Positions 24,540 to 33,870 of a DNA stretch of 64,000 bases are shown one piece after another. Source of the DNA: Aestuariibaculum sediminum (GTDB lineage Bacteria > Bacteroidota > Bacteroidia > Flavobacteriales > Flavobacteriaceae); NCBI RefSeq assembly GCF_014596945.1, contig NZ_JACVXB010000002.1:1-64000 (forward strand), in the 5' to 3' direction. Below the pieces are notes generated by a model that saw nothing but the letters and a program-made list of their open reading frames with translations, did not search any database and had not been told where the DNA came from. The position numbers were made by a program, and so were the translations under genes. Position 1 is the stretch's first letter. Each line of letters begins with the position of its first letter.

Positions 24540-25114
24540 AAGATGTGAATTATATTAAGCATATGAACGCTGTTTTAATGCAGTTTTCTCTTGATGAACG
24601 TTTAAATGCAACCCATGTAAGCCTTTATTTTGCCTTATTTCAGCTTTGGAATTATTATCATTTTCCAGAATCATTTTTTATCAGTAGAGAAGATGTTATG
24701 AAAATGGCAAAATTGGGGTCAAAATCAACTTATCATAGGTGCTTAAAGGAGTTACATCAATGGAGGTATTTAGAATATTCGCCCTCTCATAATCCATTCA
24801 AAGGAAGCCAAATTATGATGTATCAATTTGAGACAAGTAGTGGTACAACCACTGGTACGACCACAGGTACAGCCAGTGGTACAAGTGCTGGACAAGCTGT
24901 GTACCAACACCATCCCATTTCAGGGACAAGCAGTGGACAAGTAGTGGGACGTAAAATAAAACATATACAAACGGGAATAAACAATAAAAACAATAATAAA
25001 CCTGGACATTTAAATTTTGAAGGTTTTTCAGAAAAAAACAAACGAAATGGCAGTGTCCCATATCAGGACAACTTAAAAACGGAATCAAAGAAAAAATATG
25101 ATGAGCCGTTATGA
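24536..25114 (+). CDS. Replication-initiator-like protein with a Gly/Thr/Ser-rich linker
   Basis: The first ~110 residues resemble the winged-helix domain of plasmid or DnaD-like initiators (HVSLYFALFQLWNYYHFPESFFISREDV). A low-complexity linker (GTTTGTTTGTASGTSAGQ, about residues 103-120) follows, encoded by 12-bp direct repeats, and the tail is basic and probably disordered. Initiator-like proteins paired with a DnaC-like loader are common in this type of element. It overlaps its neighbours by 4 nt on both sides. The role is inferred from domain type and context. Confidence 0.6.
   Translation: MKDVNYIKHMNAVLMQFSLDERLNATHVSLYFALFQLWNYYHFPESFFISREDVMKMAKLGSKSTYHRCLKELHQWRYLEYSPSHNPFKGSQIMMYQFETSSGTTTGTTTGTASGTSAGQAVYQHHPISGTSSGQVVGRKIKHIQTGINNKNNNKPGHLNFEGFSEKNKRNGSVPYQDNLKTESKKKYDEPL
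24842..24889 (+). repeat. Four 12-bp iteron-like repeats inside the initiator gene
   Basis: GGTAC recurs exactly every 12 bp (24842, 24854, 24866, 24878), each followed by a related 7-mer. Further GGACAA copies lie just beyond. The repeats encode the Gly/Thr linker but have the form of origin iterons, which many plasmids carry in or beside the initiator gene. Confidence 0.5.
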
Positions 25115-25773
25115 AACAGATTCAGCCACATATCATCATCGATGGGGATAAGAAGTTTGAGATCGGGGAATTGCAGGGCAATAAAGTGACCTACAATTTT
25201 GAAAGCATTCTCAGTTACTTGCAAAACAAGGGACAAGGGGAGTTTGGAACCGCCTTTAAACTGGACAAAGAAGATCGGGATATTCTCTTCAGACTTTGTA
25301 ATTACTTCATCAAAGACGAAGAAAACTGCAAACGTCTGGGGATTGATACGGCCAAGGGTATTTTGCTTAGTGGTCCAGTGGGGTGTGGCAAAACCACGCT
25401 CATGAAATTACTTAGAACCATCGTTCCTCATCAGAAGCCTTATAAAATTATCCCATCCAGAAATGTTGTATTTGGGTTTAATCACCTGGGCTATAAAACC
25501 ATTGAGGATTATGGCGATAGCCACTACCTGTGTTTTGATGATCTAGGTATAGAGCCACTGGGCAGACACTACGGTAAGGACTGCAATGTGATGGGAGAAG
25601 TTATCCTGTCTCGATATGAGCTGTTTTTACAACACAAGATCAAAACCCATATCACCACCAATCTTAATGCCCAGGAGCTTGAAGAGCGCTATGGTAGTCG
25701 GGTACGCTCTCGAATGCGAGAGCTGTTCAATTTGATCGCCTTTGATATGACCGCCAGGGATAAACGTAAATAA
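25111..25773 (+). CDS. DnaC/IstB-like AAA+ ATPase
   Basis: Walker A GPVGCGKT (residues 88-95), Walker B YLCFDDLG (D143-D144), and an arginine-finger region GSRVRSRMRELFNLI define a DnaC-like ATPase of 220 aa. It probably loads a helicase at the element's origin together with the initiator-like protein encoded just before (4-nt overlap). There is no transposase next to it, so an IstB role is unlikely. Confidence 0.8.
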   Translation: MKQIQPHIIIDGDKKFEIGELQGNKVTYNFESILSYLQNKGQGEFGTAFKLDKEDRDILFRLCNYFIKDEENCKRLGIDTAKGILLSGPVGCGKTTLMKLLRTIVPHQKPYKIIPSRNVVFGFNHLGYKTIEDYGDSHYLCFDDLGIEPLGRHYGKDCNVMGEVILSRYELFLQHKIKTHITTNLNAQELEERYGSRVRSRMRELFNLIAFDMTARDKRK

Positions 25774-25872
25774 TTATTTCCCGCTTGTTTTAATATACTC
25801 CCGGAAGGTTTTGTAGCAAGCCATGATGATGGTCTTTAGATTGGTAAGCAGTTCGATGTAAATGGTTTTCAT
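25774..25872 (-). CDS. Very small ORF (32 aa) coupled to the amidase gene
   Basis: MKTIYIELLTNLKTIIMACY begins the protein, followed by a basic tail. The ATG overlaps the amidase TGA (ATGA), and the stop abuts the stop of the convergent ATPase gene, so the frame fills the gap exactly. It looks like an amphipathic or membrane-active helix. I recall no characterised family; the packing is the main evidence. Confidence 0.45.
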   Translation of the reverse strand: MKTIYIELLTNLKTIIMACYKTFREYIKTSGK

Positions 25873-26525
25873 AATTTTGGATTTAGATAGTTATAAAGCC
25901 CTTCAAGTAAAGCCAGGGCAATAGCCGTAATGTGTTTTGGATTAGAAAAATAGGTAGCTTCTTCTTTTCTGGTGATAAACCCCACTTCAATCAAAACAGC
26001 TGGAAAAGCATCTGAAGCTTGTCTAAGGACAGCTAAATTGGCTCTTTTTACACCTCTGGAGTGAAATCCCAGCCGCTCATGATAGGTTTTCAAAATATGA
26101 CTGGCCAGATGACATGAGGATTCATCATAGCCACCTGATTTATTTGAGGTAAACACTTCAATACCCTTGGCGGCTGAACTAGAAGCATTGCAATGGATGG
26201 ATGTAAAAGCATTAGCGTGAAGCGTTTTAGCTAGCCTGCTGCGATCAGGTAAGGACACTAGAGTATCTGAGTATCTGGTCAGATACAACTCCAAATGGTC
26301 ATTCCAAAGGTCTCGGTTTAATTTTAAAACCTCTTTTGCTATGGCCAGGGTGATGTTTTTTTCCTGAATTCCAAAGCCTATAGCTCCAGAATCAATACCT
26401 CCATGACCGGGATCAATAATTACGATTTTCTTAAGGGAATCACCTTGAGCAAATACTAAAGCGATTTTTAGGAAAACTAGAAGAAAAATGACGTTTTGCC
26501 TCTTCAATTTTAGATTTTGAGTCAT
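25869..26525 (-). CDS. N-acetylmuramoyl-L-alanine amidase (Amidase_3)
   Basis: The signal peptide ends near VFAQG (residue 28). The zinc site and catalytic residues are all there: H41 in IDPGHGG, E55 in IQEKNI, H111 in TSIHCNA, and E180 in VLIEVGF. It cleaves the peptide stem from peptidoglycan in the periplasm. Next to tra genes it is the usual wall-opening enzyme for building the conjugation channel. It is divergent from the tra operon across a 176-bp control region. Confidence 0.88.
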   Translation of the reverse strand: MTQNLKLKRQNVIFLLVFLKIALVFAQGDSLKKIVIIDPGHGGIDSGAIGFGIQEKNITLAIAKEVLKLNRDLWNDHLELYLTRYSDTLVSLPDRSRLAKTLHANAFTSIHCNASSSAAKGIEVFTSNKSGGYDESSCHLASHILKTYHERLGFHSRGVKRANLAVLRQASDAFPAVLIEVGFITRKEEATYFSNPKHITAIALALLEGLYNYLNPKL

Positions 26526-26645
26526 GATTTTAAAGTTTTAAGCAGTTGATTTTCATATGATTTGATGCGGATTGATGCGAAATCAATTCAAACTAATTCA
26601 ATGAATATTATTTATGTAAAATATTGAAAATCAGATAGTTGAATG

Positions 26646-26683
26646 CAAATATATTGTAATTTTATAACAACGAAAAAGTTGTT
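26646..26683. promoter_or_regulatory. Divergent control region of amidase and tra operon
   Basis: AACAAC-GAAAAA-GTTGTT (26666-26683) is a perfect inverted repeat 19 bp before traE. On the minus strand TATATTTG (26653-26646) matches the -7 consensus for the amidase gene. No well-spaced -33 box is seen. Confidence 0.45.
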
Positions 26684-26701
26684 AATCAAAATACAAGTCA
26701 G

Positions 26702-26989
26702 ATGAAAAAAGCAATCTATTTTACAATCTTAAGTTTTTTGATCTCAGGAAGCAGTTTTGCTCAGATTGGAGGTATCGAACAATCGGTTAATGATGTGTCG
26801 GATACCATCCGAAGTGTCTTTCCCATCATTCTAGGGGTGATATTCTTAGTCGGTTTCTTGTTTAATGCCGGTCACTTCTTTGGTGAGAATTCAGATTTAA
26901 AGAAAGGTATTACCCGAGTGTTGGTTTTTGTATTAATAGCAGGTGCTGTGGTGGGCATTTTTACTTACCTGATTGGTATTGTTGTCTAA
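26702..26989 (+). CDS. TraE-like / VirB2-like small membrane protein
   Basis: A signal peptide (residues 1-~20, ending SSFAQ) is followed by two membrane helices in a 95-aa protein, the layout of VirB2/TrbC-type pilin subunits. It is the first gene of the tra operon and precedes the VirB3-like gene by 11 nt, the order found in Bacteroidota conjugation loci. Sequence identity to CTnDOT TraE is not obvious to me, so the name rests on position and topology. Confidence 0.65.
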   Translation: MKKAIYFTILSFLISGSSFAQIGGIEQSVNDVSDTIRSVFPIILGVIFLVGFLFNAGHFFGENSDLKKGITRVLVFVLIAGAVVGIFTYLIGIVV

Positions 26990-27000
26990 TCTGTGGTGGT

Positions 27001-27279
27001 ATGAAACAGTCCAAGGTGTATAAAGATATCAGAAAGCAAGCCATGATTATGGGGCTGCCTCTAGCATTGTTTGCGCTTTTGATGACCAGTGTGCTGGTCT
27101 CTTTACTGGTGATCATCTTTTCTTTTAGTGTGCTTATTATTGTTTTGATTGTTGCCTTTAACCTTGGACTGTATATCACCTTAACGCACCTAGCCAAAGG
27201 GCATTTGAAATGGCAGCTTAAAACGAGTTTTCCCAAAACTATCAGTTCAAAAAAACTAAGCCCTATACATTATGAATAA
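27001..27279 (+). CDS. TraF-like / VirB3-like membrane protein
   Basis: A short cytoplasmic N-terminus, a long hydrophobic hairpin (about residues 18-60) and a basic tail in 92 aa fit VirB3/TraF-like inner-membrane parts of the secretion channel. The end overlaps the ATPase gene by 8 nt, as VirB3 and VirB4 genes often do. Confidence 0.65.
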   Translation: MKQSKVYKDIRKQAMIMGLPLALFALLMTSVLVSLLVIIFSFSVLIIVLIVAFNLGLYITLTHLAKGHLKWQLKTSFPKTISSKKLSPIHYE

Positions 27280-29677
27280 ATTAAACTTCTTAGAATATTA
27301 TCCGATTTTAGATGTGCAGGATCATGTGATTTTTGCCTCCAATGGTAATGTGATTCTTGGATATACCTGTGATCTTCCCGAGATCTACTCCTTGTCCGAA
27401 GCTGATTTCGAGGTCATTCATGGGATATGGTTTCAGGCTTTTAAATCACTACCCGTGGGTACTGTCATTCATAAACAGGATATCTATCATAAAAGCAGTT
27501 ATACCTCAGAAGATTTGCCGAATACTTCCTTTTTAGAACAGGCTACGGCGAATCATTTTAAAGGTCGGGATTATCTAAAACATGAATCCTATCTGTTTTT
27601 TACCATGCCAATGAATAAGGGGATGAGCACTGCAAAATATATAAATCCCTTTATAAAATACGACAAAGGGATTTGTAAAACGGTAGATCGCCAGGTTGAG
27701 CAGTTCATGACCGCTGTAGGAGATGCGGTGTCCTATGTGAATAATAGCCGTAAACTACAATTACAGCCTATAGATATAGAAAGGGTTGAGAACTTGACCT
27801 GGCAGTATTTTAATGGTTTTAATCAGGGGTTTCTAACGGATATGAATCTGAATGCTAAAGAAATATCGGCTGGAGACCATCAGTTTGATGTCCTGGCTAT
27901 TAATAATGAGGGCTGCTTTGGAGAACTAGTCGGGTCCAGTAAAGTTAATGATCGGTTCACTTCAGATGATTTTAGTTTTCATCAGGGGTTTATTGATGGT
28001 ATAGGACTCAGTTTAGATGAGAATCATATCATTAATCAAATCATTTATTTAGATGATAAGCATAAATGGCGTAAGCTACTAGAGAAGAAAATAGAAGAAC
28101 TGAAGAAGAGCTCTAATTTCGGCACTCAAAACAAAGTCATTTTAAAAAAAATAGAAGATGTGGTTGCCCAGATTAACGAGGATGAAACTTCTAAAATCAT
28201 CAGAGGACATCTTAACGTCATGTTTTGGGCAAAGGATAAAGACAAATTAAAAGATATTGCCTCCAAAATCAAGGCTGAGTTTAAGGAACTCGATATGCTG
28301 CCGTATTACCCAAAAGGGGAGGAGCGCAAACATTATATTTTAAATTCCTTTTTTTGCCATGCTTCAAACTTCTCAAATGAAGATCTGTATGTTACCGATT
28401 TAAAGCACGCCTTGTGTTTACTAATTAATAATACCAATTATAAATCGGATGCTACCGGTGTTATCTTTAATGATAGACAATTCAATATTCCTGTGCTAAA
28501 GGATGTATGGGATGAAGGGAAGAGACGCATCAAGGCACGCAACTTTGCCATTTTTGCCCCGACTGGAGAAGGGAAGTCCTTCCTGGCCAACAATATACTT
28601 AGGCAGTACTTTGAAAGTAAAGTACGTCTGGTGATTATTGACCTGGGAGGCTCCTATTCCAAGTTTGCCAAACTCTACCCAGAGGATCATATCATTTTAA
28701 GATATGAACAAGGTAAGAACCTTGGGATTAACCCCTTTTATATTGAAAGTAAGGCGGATATTACCCCGGAGCGTTTAGAGGATTTATCCATTTTTATTTT
28801 AGAGTTACTGGCTACAGGACAAGAGGCTACTAAAGCTCAGGAAGTGGCTATTAAAAAAGTGCTTAGGCACTATTATTTACAAGCCAGGGATAAAACATAT
28901 TCTCTTTCTGGACTGTATCAGTTTGTAGATAATCGAAAGGATCAGTTGCTAAAAGATCTGGGGATTCAGGAGAGGTATTTTAACCTCTATGATTTTCTGC
29001 ATGTGTTATCGGAGTATGTCGGCGATGGCCTTTATAGTTTTCTTTTCAATACAGATGCAGATCAGACCTATAAAATTGAAGATAAAAGGCTTATTGTTTT
29101 TGAACTGGATGAAGTTCGAGACAATAAGGAGATTCTATCTGTTATGCTTAAGCTTATTAAATCAGCCATTCAGCGTACCATTTGGAGAAACAGAGCTGAG
29201 AAGGGAATCATCCTGTTCGATGAGTTTGCCAAACAACTGAAGTTTAAAAATGTTCTGGAGAGTGTTGAGTTTTACTATCAAGCCATCAGAAAGCAAAACG
29301 GAGCTATAGGTATTATTCTTCAATCCATAAATCAGCTCCCTGATAATTCAACTTCGGCCAGTATTCTAGAAAATACACAGGTGGTTTATAGTCTGCACAA
29401 TGAAAAGGGGTATGATGAGCTTAAAAAACGACTGAATCTTTCCTCTCATGATTTGAATCAACTTCGTTCAATCCGGAACAACCTCTCAGGAAAGCGCAAG
29501 TATACCGAAATGTTTATCAAAATAGGGAAGACCAGTAATATTTTCAGGTTAGAGGTGCCGAAAGAAGTTTTTGCGGCCTACCTCACCGATGGTCAGGAGA
29601 ATGAAGCTATCATGGCACTCTATAATAAGACAGGGAATATGGAAAAGGCTATTAAGGCCTACGTAAAAGATATGTAA
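27272..29677 (+). CDS. traG: TraG-family conjugation ATPase (VirB4-like)
   Basis: VirB4-type motor of 801 aa. Walker A PTGEGKS lies near residue 430, Walker B GIILFDEFAKQL near 645, and a C-terminal motif near QSINQLPDNS. The N-terminal half has the TraG_N-type sequence. It powers assembly and transport of the type IV secretion system from the inner membrane. It is intact, with no internal stops. Confidence 0.9.
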   Translation: MNKLNFLEYYPILDVQDHVIFASNGNVILGYTCDLPEIYSLSEADFEVIHGIWFQAFKSLPVGTVIHKQDIYHKSSYTSEDLPNTSFLEQATANHFKGRDYLKHESYLFFTMPMNKGMSTAKYINPFIKYDKGICKTVDRQVEQFMTAVGDAVSYVNNSRKLQLQPIDIERVENLTWQYFNGFNQGFLTDMNLNAKEISAGDHQFDVLAINNEGCFGELVGSSKVNDRFTSDDFSFHQGFIDGIGLSLDENHIINQIIYLDDKHKWRKLLEKKIEELKKSSNFGTQNKVILKKIEDVVAQINEDETSKIIRGHLNVMFWAKDKDKLKDIASKIKAEFKELDMLPYYPKGEERKHYILNSFFCHASNFSNEDLYVTDLKHALCLLINNTNYKSDATGVIFNDRQFNIPVLKDVWDEGKRRIKARNFAIFAPTGEGKSFLANNILRQYFESKVRLVIIDLGGSYSKFAKLYPEDHIILRYEQGKNLGINPFYIESKADITPERLEDLSIFILELLATGQEATKAQEVAIKKVLRHYYLQARDKTYSLSGLYQFVDNRKDQLLKDLGIQERYFNLYDFLHVLSEYVGDGLYSFLFNTDADQTYKIEDKRLIVFELDEVRDNKEILSVMLKLIKSAIQRTIWRNRAEKGIILFDEFAKQLKFKNVLESVEFYYQAIRKQNGAIGIILQSINQLPDNSTSASILENTQVVYSLHNEKGYDELKKRLNLSSHDLNQLRSIRNNLSGKRKYTEMFIKIGKTSNIFRLEVPKEVFAAYLTDGQENEAIMALYNKTGNMEKAIKAYVKDM

Positions 29678-29701
29678 ATCAATGTTTAACCATTAAAAAC
29701 C

Positions 29702-30289
29702 ATGATCATGAAAAGGAGAATTAGAACCATAGTGTTAGCATTAAGCCTAACTATTTTAGTGCCAGCAGGCGCGGCCTGCCAAGGGCTGCCGGTGTATGAT
29801 AATACTAATTTTATCAGTCTGGCTAAATCCCTGATTGAATCTGCCAAGCAGACCTCACAACTACTAAAAACTGTTAGTTTTTTAAAAGAACAAAAGGACC
29901 GTATTGAGCAGGTCAGTAATGTCATTAAACAACTGAATGCGGTCAAGGAACTCTATAAAAACAATCAGCAGCTCTATAACCTTATTCAGGATGATTTAAG
30001 AAAAATCCTGAACTCACCACATATTAGACCCGAAGAGGTTTCCCGAATCTCAGCATCTTTTGATGCGATTATTGAACAATCACTGGAGGATCTGGATTTT
30101 GTATCACAGATCTTATCCAGTAATACCCTTAAAATGACAGATGCTGAACGCGCGGTGTTTTTAAAGGAGAAGGAAGATGAGTCTAAAGAGATGGTGGCTG
30201 AGATTACCTTGAAAACCAAGCGATACAAAGAGATTATAGCCTTTAGAGATTTGCAGGACCGCATTAATACCAGAGCAACTAGTTATTAA
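29702..30289 (+). CDS. TraI-like / TrbJ-VirB5-like secreted conjugation protein
   Basis: The signal peptide ends near AACQG (residue 28; the cut may be before or after the Cys). The mature 170 residues are almost wholly helical, with coiled-coil character (SLIESAKQTSQLLKTVSFLK), like TrbJ/VirB5 minor pilus proteins. It lies between traG and the TraJ-like gene as in CTnDOT. A second Met three codons in is an equally good start. Confidence 0.65.
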   Translation: MIMKRRIRTIVLALSLTILVPAGAACQGLPVYDNTNFISLAKSLIESAKQTSQLLKTVSFLKEQKDRIEQVSNVIKQLNAVKELYKNNQQLYNLIQDDLRKILNSPHIRPEEVSRISASFDAIIEQSLEDLDFVSQILSSNTLKMTDAERAVFLKEKEDESKEMVAEITLKTKRYKEIIAFRDLQDRINTRATSY

Positions 30290-30290
30290 G

Positions 30291-31127
30291 ATGGGCTTTT
30301 TTCTTGGCATAGGACTGGAATATGTAGATGCGGTGTTTACCACCATTAAAAGCAGTGACTTTGCAGAGTATACCATTACCGGTATGAAATCTCTGGCGGT
30401 GTTGTTTTTCCTAATCAACATCCTTAAGAAATACAATGAGGGCGTAGCTACTAATGAGGGCTACACCTGGGGTCTGAGCCCTGGAGAACTGGCCAAGAAT
30501 TTTGCGGTGGTTATTTTGGTTATTTTCTCCACTCAGATTCTGGGGGTATTTGATAGTATTCTGGTAGCTATTGAAACACAATACAGAGATACGGCTCCGG
30601 CACTCCTCCCGCTTCAAATGCAGGATCTGGATATTGAGCAGGATGTGAGTGTTATGGAAGCCGCCAAAAAAGCCATGATATTACTCTATGAAGCGCTGAT
30701 GAGTCCACTATTTGGATTAAAGGTGATATCCTTTATAATAGCTCTGTTTCTATGGCTTTTGGATTTATTTATCTATCCACTGTTTTTAGCAGAGCGTTAT
30801 TTTTTGCTGGGGATTATGCAGGCCTTTTTTCCACTGGTGATAAGTCTTTCTGTTTTTGAAAAGTTTAGAAGCATGGGGTATCATTTTTTTAAGCTCTATG
30901 CGGGAGTCTATATGCTGGTGCCGGCTTTTTTCTTGGTCAATGTCTTTGTTAATAATCTCTATACAGAGATCAATACGAATTTCTGGTCTGAACTCTTTGG
31001 GACAGATTGGGGAAGCCATCTTTTTGCTCCAGTATTGGAATTAGGATCCATCGGATTTATCGTCTTTCTGAAGTTTAAACTCTATAGAAGAGCGACTTCG
31101 TTTACCATAAAACTATTCACTTCTTAA
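30291..31127 (+). CDS. traJ: TraJ-like / VirB6-like polytopic membrane protein
   Basis: About six membrane helices in 278 aa, with FFPLVISLSVFEKFRSMG and a C-terminal FIVFLKFKLYRRATSF, fit the VirB6/TraJ inner-membrane channel protein of Bacteroidota elements. It starts 1 nt after the preceding stop. Confidence 0.72.
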   Translation: MGFFLGIGLEYVDAVFTTIKSSDFAEYTITGMKSLAVLFFLINILKKYNEGVATNEGYTWGLSPGELAKNFAVVILVIFSTQILGVFDSILVAIETQYRDTAPALLPLQMQDLDIEQDVSVMEAAKKAMILLYEALMSPLFGLKVISFIIALFLWLLDLFIYPLFLAERYFLLGIMQAFFPLVISLSVFEKFRSMGYHFFKLYAGVYMLVPAFFLVNVFVNNLYTEINTNFWSELFGTDWGSHLFAPVLELGSIGFIVFLKFKLYRRATSFTIKLFTS

Positions 31128-31138
31128 AAACAAAGCTT

Positions 31139-31750
31139 ATGAAAACACCTTTTAAAGATATATACAGCGTTCTGAAGCTTAATCGGTTCATTGTTTATGC
31201 CGTTGTGATTGCTGCAGCTGTAGTCAGTATCGTTTCAATACTTCTGGTAATAAAACAGCATAAACAGATGATAGAGAGTGCTTTTGCTGTCAGTACTGAA
31301 GGTAGTGTGATTCCACTGAAACTCGTATCACAATATGAGAATCTCGAAGTAGAAGCTTTAGCCCACTTAGAACTGTTCCATAAGTATTTCTACAATATTG
31401 ATGCTGGCAATTATGAATCTCAACTAGAAAAGGCCCTGTGGTTAGGTAATAGCTCTGTAGATGCCTTGTACAGACAAAAGAAAGCTGATGGGGTGTATAA
31501 CCGGCTTTTGCAGTATTCCCTAGTGCAAAAGGTAACCCAAATAAGCTCACAAGTGAATATTCAAAAGGAACCTTACATGTTTGAAACGACTACCGTTTTT
31601 GAAATCAACAGAGGGTCTGTGATAGATACCTATGAGCTTGTAACTACCGGTAGTTTGATTCATGTGGATCGCAATTTTCCTAATAATACCCATGGGCTAC
31701 TGATTACAACTTTTTTTGAAAAAGCCTTGAGAAAAATACAAACTGAATAA
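31139..31750 (+). CDS. traK: TraK-like / VirB8-like protein
   Basis: One N-terminal membrane anchor (about residues 17-40) follows a short cytoplasmic lead, with a periplasmic NTF2-like domain behind it. The opening (FKDIYSVLKLNRFIVYAVVI) is typical of TraK proteins. It bridges the inner-membrane and periplasmic parts of the secretion system. Length (203 aa) is normal. Confidence 0.82.
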   Translation: MKTPFKDIYSVLKLNRFIVYAVVIAAAVVSIVSILLVIKQHKQMIESAFAVSTEGSVIPLKLVSQYENLEVEALAHLELFHKYFYNIDAGNYESQLEKALWLGNSSVDALYRQKKADGVYNRLLQYSLVQKVTQISSQVNIQKEPYMFETTTVFEINRGSVIDTYELVTTGSLIHVDRNFPNNTHGLLITTFFEKALRKIQTE

Positions 31751-31762
31751 ATCCAAATTAAC

Positions 31763-32692
31763 ATGAAAGTAGATAAAAATAAAATAGTCTTTGCATCCCT
31801 GATTCTATGTGTGCTTCTGTTTATTGGAGGCTATGGCATCATAGTGATGGGAGATGAGAAAGAACTCGTACTGGATACTAATAGAATACCAGTTCCTGAT
31901 CTGGCTGATGATAAAAAGGCATATGGATCCAAGCTGGAGGCCATTAATGATCTCAAAGAAGTTAAACAGACCAATGCTCCTAGTATTTATGATGAGCGTT
32001 ATCTGGACTCTTTAGGAGTTTATGATACTAGTTATGTAGATAAACAAAAGCAGAAGATCGTAGATAGCATCTATAAAAACAGTAGAATCTATTATACAGA
32101 TGCTACTGAAACTACATCAAATGAAACTCCACAAAACAGCAGTTATTCAGCACTAAAGATTAAAGCCAAAACCTTAGAAGATACTGAAGAAGAGCAGACC
32201 GATACAAAAGAACTTGGTTTGGAACATCAGCTATTTTTTGCCTCGAATCCAATAGGAGTGGTGTCAAGCGGAAGAGATAGGCTTATTCCTGTTATTGTTG
32301 ACGGTACTCAAACCGTTAAGACGGATTATAGAATTAAAATGCGGCTTCTAAAGGATACTGAAATACAAGGGCGAGTATTTCCCAGAAATATGCCAATTTA
32401 TGGTTTTGTCGATTTTAAACCCAATAGAACCATCATTGATATTAATAATCTCAATCACTATCCTGTTAAACTCAAAGCCTATGACTGGTCAGATGGTAAT
32501 GAAGGCATATATGTGAAGAATAGCTTCAGAGGCGAAGCGACCACCCAAGTTATTGGAGATGTGGTACAGGATATCAATATAGCCGGTTTGCCTCAGGTAG
32601 GTGGTGTAAAAAGCATTTTCCAAAGAAAAAATAGAAGCATCAAAGTGACCGTCCTGGATAACTACAAACTCTATTTGAAAGTAGATAACTAA
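31763..32692 (+). CDS. traM: TraM-like / VirB10-like protein
   Basis: One N-terminal membrane helix (about residues 8-27), a charged, disordered middle, and a C-terminal VirB10-like beta-barrel domain (from about residue 160; IPVIVDGTQTVKTDYRIKMR, RVFPRNMPIYGFVDF). It spans the periplasm and couples both membranes. At 309 aa it is somewhat shorter than CTnDOT TraM. Confidence 0.82.
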   Translation: MKVDKNKIVFASLILCVLLFIGGYGIIVMGDEKELVLDTNRIPVPDLADDKKAYGSKLEAINDLKEVKQTNAPSIYDERYLDSLGVYDTSYVDKQKQKIVDSIYKNSRIYYTDATETTSNETPQNSSYSALKIKAKTLEDTEEEQTDTKELGLEHQLFFASNPIGVVSSGRDRLIPVIVDGTQTVKTDYRIKMRLLKDTEIQGRVFPRNMPIYGFVDFKPNRTIIDINNLNHYPVKLKAYDWSDGNEGIYVKNSFRGEATTQVIGDVVQDINIAGLPQVGGVKSIFQRKNRSIKVTVLDNYKLYLKVDN

Positions 32693-32711
32693 CCTTTAAA
32701 ATCAATTACAA

Positions 32712-33499
32712 ATGAAAGCCTATTTAATAATTACAATATCATTGGTAATAACAACTTCTACGTTTGCTCAAAGAGTAGCTCTAGATACTATATATGCAAT
32801 GACAAGATTAATGTGGTGCTATTTTTTCCGGATTATATCAGGCAGGGGATAACTGGATCTGAAGACTTTGTGTTTACCTATAATAGAGAAAAGAAACAGT
32901 ATTTTGGATTGCTTCAGGCACGCCCTGGAAATGATAGTAACCTTTTGGCTATTACTGATGATGGACAGGTGTATTCGTATATCATTCGGTATCAGGATTC
33001 GATTTCAAAACTCAACTATTTTGTTCCAAAATCAGAAAGTATAGGTAATGAAAAGCCTAATTCTAAGCCAATAAATATAGAAAGACCTAAACCAAAACAT
33101 AAGGATTATGACTACTATGAAAAATTTAGTAAGTATCTGTTAGGTTTGGACTTTCTAACAGATCGATCTAAACGAAAAGACGGTATTGTATTAAAATTAT
33201 TGGAAACGAGATATCATATAGATGAAGTGTACATGGTATTTGAGATTAAGAATAAATCCGAGATTGATTTTGAAATAGATTATTTGAAAGTGTTTAGGGT
33301 TTCAACAAATAAGAAAAGAAAAGCTTCGTACCAGCAATTAGAATTGGACATTAATTATAAATGTGATTTTCCTGAAAAGGTTGCAAATGGAAATTCAAAA
33401 AGGTTTGTTTATGTCTTACCTAAATTTTCGTTAGGTGAAAATGAATTTATTGGATTAAGTTTAGTTGAACAGAATGGCAATAGAAAAATTAAATTTTAA
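32712..33499 (+). pseudogene. traN: TraN-like / VirB9-like gene with a frameshift
   Basis: The ATG at 32712 opens a good signal peptide (MKAYLIITISLVITTSTFAQ) and continues to ...LDTIYA. There the TraN reading jumps to another frame, in which NDKINVVLFFPDYIRQG and the rest of the domain follow to 33499. The break falls at about 32796-32800 and looks like loss of one base. The longest single frame (from 32813) lacks the export signal. Unless it is a sequencing error, the outer-membrane part of the channel is lost. Confidence 0.75.
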
Positions 33500-33870
33500 A
33501 TAGATTCAATGAAGCAGCCGGGAAGAAAGTATGCTTCAGTATATATTTACTGGAGCTTTTCTATTTTAATAAAGTGTTTCATCTGTCCATTCAGAATAAT
33601 AGTTTAAATAACCAACTCAGGTAAGATTAACTCCAACTCTTTAATCTGGTCAAAAATCTTAAAAACTCCATTTGTAATTCCCATTGTTTATTTTGAAGGA
33701 GTTCTTGTTTAAGGGTATCATCTATATTGACTTTCTTCTTTTTTTCATTCATAAATAATATTATTAATTTATTCAAAGGTAGGAAGTATCTTATTGTTGT
33801 AAAAAAATGTAATTTTATTAGTTAGATTTTATAATGGAATCATTTTAACTAAGACAATAAACATCCTATT
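33500..33870. other. Gap after traN
   Basis: It contains one weak minus-strand frame (33627-33752). In front of the orphan gene there is an inverted repeat TTAGTTA (33818-33824) / TAACTAA (33846-33852), which may be its operator. No TraO, TraP or TraQ gene is seen here, though they normally follow traN. Confidence 0.5.
33627..33752 (-). CDS. Possible small charged protein (41 aa)
   Basis: MNEKKKKVNIDDTLKQELLQ and a helical tail form a plausible amphipathic frame on the minus strand. There is no partner gene and no clear promoter, so it may be a remnant or chance. Confidence 0.25.
   Translation of the reverse strand: MNEKKKKVNIDDTLKQELLQNKQWELQMEFLRFLTRLKSWS

Noticed and set aside
24842-24930. 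Regular repeats as a possible CRISPR array
   Set aside because: The unit is only 12 bp, there are no spacers, and no cas genes are near; they are in-frame iteron-like repeats.
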